Of a stretch of DNA of 64,000 nucleotides, positions 56,901 through 64,000 are shown piece by piece; within the stretch, counting starts at the first letter, position 1, and each line of letters starts with the position of its first letter. The notes under the pieces are model-generated. The model made no database searches and was not told the DNA's origin. It saw only the letters and a list, made by a program, of their open reading frames with translations. Source of the stretch: Mytilinidion resinicola. Lineage: Eukaryota > Ascomycota > Dothideomycetes > Mytilinidiales > Mytilinidiaceae. The translations under genes and the position numbers were made by a program. The DNA is taken from the NCBI RefSeq assembly GCF_010093595.1, contig NW_022985448.1, positions 1,092,471 through 1,156,470 on the forward strand. The letters run 5' to 3'.

Positions 56901-58849
56901 TATATCGACTATTTTAGATAAAGATGTTTATAAATCGATAGTATAATAGTATAGAATTGCTAGTTAAGCTGCCTAAGGCGGTATTAGGTTAATATTTATA
57001 CTTCTAGACTTTTAGAAGATAGTTATTTCGCTAAATATATAAGCAAGCGGTGGCTGTGCCCGAAATATATACTAGGCAGTTTATAGTAGATTTCCCCAGT
57101 ATAGGCATCTATTTTATAGCTTCGCCGCTAAGCTATAAAGGGGCTGAATTTAACCGTAGGGTTAATAATAGTTACCCGATCTAGTATATAATTTCGCTCG
57201 AAAGATCTCTAGCAATATATTAGCTAAACTAGTTAATTAGGCTTCCGATTATTTAGAATCTAGTAAAGTAGTGCTAAGCTATAGTATTTTATTGCAAATG
57301 CTAGGATAATTTAGACGTTGGGCATGCTTATAATATAAAATATACTCTAATTACAAGTGCTTACTGCCTAATTTAATTATATTACCAGAAATATAAGGCA
57401 AAGGCAGGTAAATTAGGCGTAATATTAGAGTAACTTCTATTAATATAGGATAGAATTAGCAATTGCTGGTAGTTATAGGGCACCGGATTACTGCTAGTAT
57501 AGTATTAGTCTATAAAACCTTAAGCAAGACTTATATATAAGAATAGTTAGAATAGTTAATTGCTTTAAAATATATATAAAAGTATAAAGAAGTTAATAGG
57601 TAAGTATAAGTATAGACTAGGCCGCTATTAAACTTATTTAATTATTATTTCCGTGTACCTATATAAGGTTTAACACTAGAGTTAAGGCTAATACTACTAG
57701 CAACTCGTCCTTATATAAAGCTACCCTAAAAAAGCTTAGTAGGGGTATCCCGAAAGCGTTTTCCTTCTTTAATACCCTAACCTCGGCATATCTTACCTAT
57801 CTAAAAGTATATCTAACCGAAAAGACTATAATCGCATTTTAAGCGCTAATTATTAACTTCCTCCTTTTTTATATAGATATTTTCCACGGGCACTCTCCTT
57901 TTAGTTAGTGTAAATACAGGGGGGTTAGGTAGAGGAGTTAGATCGATTATTTTAATTTTTTAAGACATGTTTCCTAGAGCCTGTCTAGGCTTTAGTTAGG
58001 GCTTTTAATTTTTTACCTTTAAGTTTTAAGCCTTTATCTATTATAGTAGAGGCTCTATTTATAGCTTAGGCCGATGTTAACAGCGGTATATAGTATCGGG
58101 CTTAGAACTTATAAATTTACGCGATAGAACCTATTCTAAACCAGAGGGTAAAAAGATTTTATACTAATTAGTATCGGGGTAATAAACAATGCATATTATA
58201 CGTGTTTTGCATAGCTTATTAAATTAAATAATTTTATTCTATAAGGAGTTTCCCCTTCTTTTTCTTTAGGCACTCCTTTTTTTTTTATCTTTATTTAGCG
58301 CTATAGCAATTTAAAAAGGTACCTTAAATATATCCTTATATTACAACCTATAGGCGTCTAAAAGTGGACGCCTTTAGATATATAGTTTAGCGCTTATACT
58401 AAGCGCCGTACTTTATATTAGGAAAGCCGGTGCTAAATCTATATTTAGCTTCGTAAAATCCTTTTCTAGTAAGTTAGTAGCGCAAAGTCCTATATAGGCT
58501 TATGCTTTTCCTGCTATAATATTATTTTTGCTATACTTTTAAGGCCGAATTAAAACAAAATAAATAGCTTATAAGAATAGTAAGGTAGCTATACACTTCT
58601 GCTTCTATAAAACTAGAAGCGGAAATCTTTCCTAAAACTTACCAACTCTATAAAGGAATAGACCAGGAATTTCCAACAACTTTTAGTAATAGACCCTACT
58701 ATATTCCTTAACGTATTACTTATATCTTTTAGGAAGTTATATAAACGCTAAGTTTATTACCTTTTAATGCGGATCCACGTTTTTTAGAAGGTTTAGAGCA
58801 GGCTCTGGAAAGTTTACTTACTAATATTTAACAATATTACAACTTAAAA
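56901..58849. other. AT-rich relic sequence
   Basis: No assignable gene. Forward reading of about 57700-57960 gives fragments such as GYPESVFLLQYPNLGISYL that may belong to a decayed gene; nothing is recognised. Confidence 0.3.
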
Positions 58850-60760
58850 GATCGAAAAATAGAGGAGAACGCCCTATAGAATAGCCCTGCTATCTGTAAT
58901 ATTATTAAACTAAAGCTAAAACCGGGGTATAACTTAGAGTATAACTCGGAGCAGATATCTATAATTCTAACTCTAAACCTAATAGTAATACAGTAGATAT
59001 CCCTTATATACTAGGTATTTATAACCTAAAAAGATATACTTATAAAGCAAATATTAGAGAACCCCTTAGTAGACTAGATATTAGCCGCAACTATAATACC
59101 GAAATATAAGCTTATAACTATAAAGCAGATATTAACTATACTTAAACAGACTATACTAGATATATTACCTACTACTATAAAGCTACTAAGTACTAAGTCG
59201 GACTAAAAAGCAGCTCCTATAGAGTTCGTAGTTATTAATAATAACAATAAAACGGATAATAATAATAACGATACTATTTTACTACCGGTGCCTACTAAGC
59301 CCAATACTTCGATAGGGGAATTTTCCGACTTTAAGTATTATATTAATATTGCTACTACTGCCGGAAGTAACTATTTCCTACCGTATTAAAATACGATATA
59401 TAAAAAGAAAGAAGAACTTACCTATTATTTTAACTGTCTGCTGCTAAAGTCTAGTAAGGATTACTAGCTAAATAATATTCTAGTCTTTGCTATTCTTAGT
59501 AAATTGCTACCTAGCATAGCAAGTATTCTAAAGCTTCCGGCAGACGAGCTAGGCATTAAAAATCTTATTAAACGCGAAGACCTAAGTAATATAAGATTTC
59601 TCGTTCTACTGTACGTGCTTAACCTTTACTAAAGCTTAGCCGTGGTCGATATTTATAAGCAAACTATTACTACTATTAGTAAAAACATCTTTAATAGGAA
59701 AATATAGGCAATATATCTAAAGAAAGCAATAGATAAAAAACTAGGCGGGTTATAAGAAAAAAAGTAGTAATAGCATGCTAAAGAACTCTACCCTTATAGG
59801 AATAGAGACCTTACTAATTACGGAACAATAATATACTATAACGCTAAAGCAATAGTTTTAGATATTCCTGTTAAAGATATTTTTTTTAGGAACCTAAGGT
59901 TATACTACCTCTAATTAATTATAGAAAGCTATAAGAACACACCGCAGAGTAATACCTTTCTTTACTATCTAGGCTTTAACCCTAGGAAAAGGAAGCGAGA
60001 TGAAATTCCCTACTTACAATACTTAAACGCTAGTCGGCCCCGTATTCTAGAGAACTCCTTATTACTATTACCGGACCTGTAAGAAAACAAAGCATTTATA
60101 AGCAAGATAAGCGCTTTAAAGAAGAGACTTCCTTATATAAACTAGCTTTGCCTTAAAAGACCAGCCGACCTTTTTTATAAGAAATGCTTAAAAGTAATTT
60201 AGTATGCTTTCTAAATTAGATCCGCGGAAGTTTTCTAGACGCTAAAGCAAATTTTAATAGAAAATACCTTTCTTCCGGAATTACCGATCGATAATTTTAC
60301 TATAGTATTTCTTTAGCTTAATATTAATCGGCAAATAGGTAAAAATCACCTTAGGCTCGCTTAAAAAAAATAGGAATTATATTTTTTGGATAAAACGTTT
60401 AAGAACTCTATAGCAGTAGAAAGAGAAAGAAAGCTTATAGAAAGGAAAGCCCGTAGTAAGTATAAAAATTTAATAGCTGCTGCTAAAGGCTGCCTTTATA
60501 GTTATAAAACTGCAGAAAATATTATTAGGAAGCGAATTTTTTAAGGAATAAATAAGGCAATAGCTGGCCAGCTCTAGTAAAGCGCTAAGAAAAGGTTAAA
60601 TCTTAATTAAGGGGTGAGCAATCTAAACGAAAAAAGTCTAACTGCAAATCTGCTTAAAGGCAAGAAAATTGCTTAGTTTTTTAAGGGATATAATAAGACC
60701 GATCTATTTCTGCTGCTACTTTTTCCTGGAGATTAAATCTTACCTCCTTAACTAGATCTC
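58850..60760 (+). pseudogene. Long unknown protein relic
   Basis: A single forward frame can be read for over 600 codons with stops only where Trp, Gln or Arg would be expected. Pieces: KLKLKPGYNLEYNSEQIS, TKPNTSIGEFSDFKYYINIA, NILVFAILSKLLPSIASIL, RDLTNYGTIIYYNAKAIVLD, NTFLYYLGFNPRKRKRDEIP, RPRILENSLLLLPDLQENK, IQYAFQIRSAEVFQTLK and ERERKLIERKARSKYKNL. It is rich in Leu, Lys and Asn, partly from RIP. No transposase, RT or known enzyme motif is seen. It ends about 100 bp before the next relic and is on the same strand. Confidence 0.45.
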
Positions 60761-60859
60761 GCTAATATATTTCCGGAGTATAGAAAGAGCCTTAGTAAGC
60801 CGATATATATAAATAAGTATATATTTATATTTATAAAGGCTTTTAAAACATTTCTAACA

Positions 60860-63000
60860 GGTATAGGTTTAATAAATTTAATCTAAGTACTATACTTTAG
60901 TTCGGAAAGGTTATAAAAACACTGCGACCTAAATTTATAAGGCTTTCCGAACTCTCTACTATTATATATAAGATCCTAAACCTTAGAACACCTTCTATAT
61001 AACTGCTTATCTAGTCTTTTTTTAAAGATGCTATAGAGTATAAAACGGACCCGGCGCAGTTTTTTAAGCCAGCGCCTTTCCTGCTGTTGTAATAACATTT
61101 TAATAGTATAAATAAACCTCTTTATTTAGAATAAAACGGTAGAGATTATTATTCCGTATAAAGTTGCTTATAATATTTTCTAGTAACCGGTGTTAGCAAG
61201 TATAGAGCGGCAGATAATTCTAGTACTATAGGCAGTACTATATTTATAGGCAAAGTAATAGAACTTCTTTCCCCTTTAAAGTTATTATTTCTTATATAAT
61301 AGTAGTAATATAAGTGGCGTATAGTAGGAGCCGGCTCTTTTAAGCTAGGAGCGCATATTTACCTTAAATAGATGCTAGAGGTCGCAGTTATACTTATATA
61401 CTAAGATTAGTACCTAGAGGATTAATATTTGCTATAGTAACTATATATAGGATTAAAGTCTAAAAAGACCCTATATATCTGCGTGTTCCTTTATCTACTA
61501 GGATAATCGCTCGTTTTACTAACATACTTTAGCAATATTAGATGCTTTAGCAATTCTCTAAATCCTATATTTATTTAAATTTCTTAGGTATAAGTTATTA
61601 CTAAGTAATATACTTTTAGCTTATAAGGGCTTACCTTTAGAGACCGCTTAAAAAGGTTATAACCTTAAAGCCTAAAAATAAAACCCGCTAAAAAAAAAAA
61701 GCCTAAAAGTGCACCTATTCTACCTACTATATAGTTCTGTTTAGAGTTTATACTTTTTAATAAAAGCACTTAATATAAAGTCTTATAAATACAGCTATTA
61801 GCTAGGTATCTAGGTTTAGAAATACAAAACTATTCTTTCTAAGACTTCTGTCCTCCAACGTCTAGTAACCCTTCTACTAAACCCGGATAAGCAGTATCCT
61901 ATTTTTATTATACTTATTAGGAGTATAATAAAATTAAAGGCTCTAGATAAGCTTGCCCTAGGTATTAAACTATAAAATTCTAAGAGTAAAAAGCCCTGTA
62001 GTAATTTACACCTTTATTATAACTTCTCGTCTATTAATACGGAGTTGCTAGTATTTATTACAGATAGGGTTCTTCTATTCCAAATTAAAGGCGGGAAGCT
62101 ACTTATAAGCAATGCGTGTTACAGCGTTGCCACCCGGATACTGCCGCGAATAGTAGAAAAATCCACAGTAAAGTTAAATAACTTAGCCAATTATATCTAC
62201 TTATATCTCTTAGCGCTAATTGCTAATATTTTCTATATTTTTACAGCTAATTACGGAGGTATTAAGCCTTTAGTTTAACGCCTAGTTATATAGTTTAAAA
62301 GAAGCCTGTTTTTAACTATCCTAAGCTTTACTCCTCTATAACTACTTATTATAGTAGAATCTAAGGTTGCTATAAGTCGGGCAGAGACTATAATAAAGAA
62401 AAATATCCAGAATTTAATAGAAGCACAAACTCCTAGTCGGTTTTTACTGCGATATTAGTTATTTAAGGTCCTAATCTATACTTCTTAGGGTAAATATAAT
62501 AGAAGGTTAAGAGAATATCTTATAAACCTATTAGAAAAATCTTAAAGAAAAAGGCTAGAGCTGCGGGCTTAATTCTCTGCTATATATCTAGCGGCTTTCT
62601 TTACAGAAGCTTATACCTACTTTGCTAGGGCTAGTAATAAGCTATTTAACTTTATTAGTATTATAAGATCTTAAAACCCTATATCGGCTAATTTAGCCGA
62701 GCACCTTTCTAGGTTTCTAAATCTAGTTAAATTAACTAAAGATCTTATTAGCTTTAGTACACCTATAATTATATCTAGCTTTCTGCTTAATAATTACCCT
62801 CTAGGTACCTATAGTAGGCAATACGTCTACTTCTAAGTTTAAGGCTACTAATAGCAGACAGTATTCGGGCCTTAGCATGTTTTCGAAGTTCTGTATAACA
62901 ATGCTTATATTAAAGCTATACGCTCTTAAAATAGTAAGGGCTAGGAAATTAAACCCAGCCACTTTATTTAGTTAATTAAAGATAATTTTGTTAACTACTT
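60860..63000 (+). pseudogene. Forward-strand relic upstream of the patatin-like domain
   Basis: The forward frames read protein-like with RIP stops. Examples are LQGFPNSLLLYIRSQTLEHLL, INLFIQNKTVEIIIPYKVA and the unbroken 62045-62278 stretch (LVFITDRVLLFQIKGGKLL..). It may be the N-terminal part of the patatin-like gene that follows, but continuity of one frame was not proven. Confidence 0.35.
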
Positions 63001-63835
63001 CCTAAAATATATTTTAAGAGACCTCGCTGTTGCAGATATTTATAGGTTAAATACTAGAATATTTAAAGCACTATAGAAAGTAATATATACTAACTATACT
63101 TACTTAATATATCTGCAGAGAACGCCCGACTTTATCCTGCCTTATAGGCATTTTATCTGTAAAACTTGCGTAAGGATATTTAGGAATAAAAACAATTATT
63201 AGATTTACTAAGTGCGGTTTTATTTCCTCTATAGTGTAACTTTAACAGATCTAAGCTTTAGAATAAAGCCGGATATAGCTGGCGTGGTGGTTTTTAGCAT
63301 TAACAGCGGGGGTATCCGAGGGAGAGGCCCTTTACAGGCACTAAAGCTGTTACAGGACAGACTCTTCTTTCTAATTTAAGAAAACGTTAATATTATATAC
63401 GGAGCCAGCTTAGGCAAGTTTTATAGAAGCAGTAATTAAATGTTTCTAACTATTTAAGGTTCTCTTATTATATTAGGTATATTTTTTAAGGGTTAGTCTA
63501 TTAAAACCGCTATATTAGTCTTTAAGAAGTTTGCTATAAAAGCTTTTACCCTACGGTTATCCTACTATATTCCTTTAATCTTCTAGCTTTATTAACTTAT
63601 TCTATTATATCTCCGGGGCGTTTATTTAGTGTTAAATATTAAACGCGTTCTAAAGGAAGTATTTAGCGAAAAAACAAGTATTTTAGAAACATCCCACGCG
63701 TTAGCTTATAGGATTAAAATAGGCCTACCTATAATTACGTCCTATAGAACTTTACTATATATCTTTATAAACTATATTAGTGCTGGCACCCGTACTAAAG
63801 ATTATAGTAAGTCTAATAATAAAACGGAATTTTAG
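63001..63835 (+). pseudogene. Patatin-like phospholipase relic with upstream Cys motif
   Basis: In one forward frame LPYRHFICKTCVRIF (63138-63182) resembles the RING-like Cys/His stretch that precedes patatin domains in some fungal proteins. It is followed by VVVFSINSGGIRGRGPLQAL (63280-63340), the oxyanion GGGxRG motif with DG changed to NS. NIIYGASLG (63389-63415) keeps the GxSxG nucleophile elbow. The tail NIKRVLKEVFSEKTSILETS and a final ISAGTRTKD stretch also fit a patatin domain. Several TAA/TAG codons break the frame. Patatins hydrolyse acyl esters of phospholipids; in fungi and bacteria they also serve as effector domains of NLR-like proteins. Confidence 0.7.
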
Positions 63836-64000
63836 TTAGTATTAACACTATAATACTAGGGTATTAAGTAATAAAACTAACTAACTAAAAAATCCCTCTC
63901 TAGGAAATATAAATTTCCCTATTTGTTTCTACTATAAACAGAGCTAATATTTTTAAAGGGTAAGAGGGGCAACAGCAGCTCTATAGTAAGATTAGTGCTG
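63836..64000. other. AT-rich sequence at the window edge
   Basis: Downstream of the patatin-like relic; no feature recognised in the remaining bases. Confidence 0.3.

Noticed and set aside
26500..64000. CRISPR array or bacterial-type operon
   Set aside because: No regularly spaced identical direct repeats; introns, RIP and fungal transposons show the sequence is eukaryotic.
1..64000. tRNA or rRNA genes
   Set aside because: Scanning by eye found no cloverleaf with A/B boxes or rRNA-like segment; a covariance-model search would be needed to exclude them fully.

Overview
The window looks like a filamentous ascomycete (Pezizomycotina) chromosome with a two-part composition. The evidence is short introns (about 47-80 bp) with GTAWGT donors and CTAAC-type branch sites, compact intron-poor genes, fungal-type proteins (Kap114/importin-9, Sen54, CHORD-CS, GliT-like reductase), and a long AT-rich block whose coding relics are broken mainly at Trp and Gln codons, the signature of repeat-induced point mutation (RIP). 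The species cannot be fixed from the sequence.

Region 1 (1-14.2 kb) is ordinary, gene-dense euchromatin. After a degenerate GC-rich minisatellite (1-850) come eight genes: a GliT/thioredoxin-reductase-like flavoprotein (+), a Kap114/importin-9 karyopherin (+), tRNA-splicing endonuclease subunit Sen54 (-), a CZIB/DUF866 zinc protein (+), a small one-TM protein (-), an HpcH/HpaI-type aldolase (-), a glutaredoxin-like thiol protein (-) and a CHORD-CS co-chaperone (+). Intron-exon models were worked out for each by reading frame and conserved residues. They are housekeeping genes, not a cluster; Sen54/CZIB and the glutaredoxin-like/CHORD pair are divergent with short shared promoters.

Region 2 (14.2-20 kb) has balanced GC content but no gene I can recognise.

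Region 3 (20-26.3 kb) contains an F-box/ankyrin-repeat gene with near-identical 99-bp repeats and an assembly gap, set between long inverted arms of about 1.5 kb whose inner 0.75 kb is almost identical. It shows no RIP. A LINE 3' fragment follows the right arm.

Region 4 (26.5-64 kb) is RIP-saturated. In order it holds: a second element whose ends and ankyrin cargo resemble those of region 3 (26.75-32.9 kb); a Fot1/pogo transposase relic; an inverted-repeat-bounded element with an unknown reverse-strand protein (35.35-39.1 kb); a Mutator-like element with about 65-bp TIRs and an 8-bp target duplication (40.12-43.29 kb, with a gap); unknown relics; a full-length Ty3/gypsy chromovirus with two 538-bp LTRs and a TTAGA duplication (47.15-54.87 kb, reverse strand); and relics of cellular-type genes: a nucleoside 2-deoxyribosyltransferase-like protein, a long unknown protein, and a patatin-like phospholipase preceded by a cysteine-rich motif.

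The most interesting signal is the pair of inverted-repeat-flanked ankyrin units, one intact and one RIP-ruined. They suggest a mobile or duplicating unit carrying an F-box/ankyrin gene, lying near RIP-ruined patatin and deoxyribosyltransferase-like genes.
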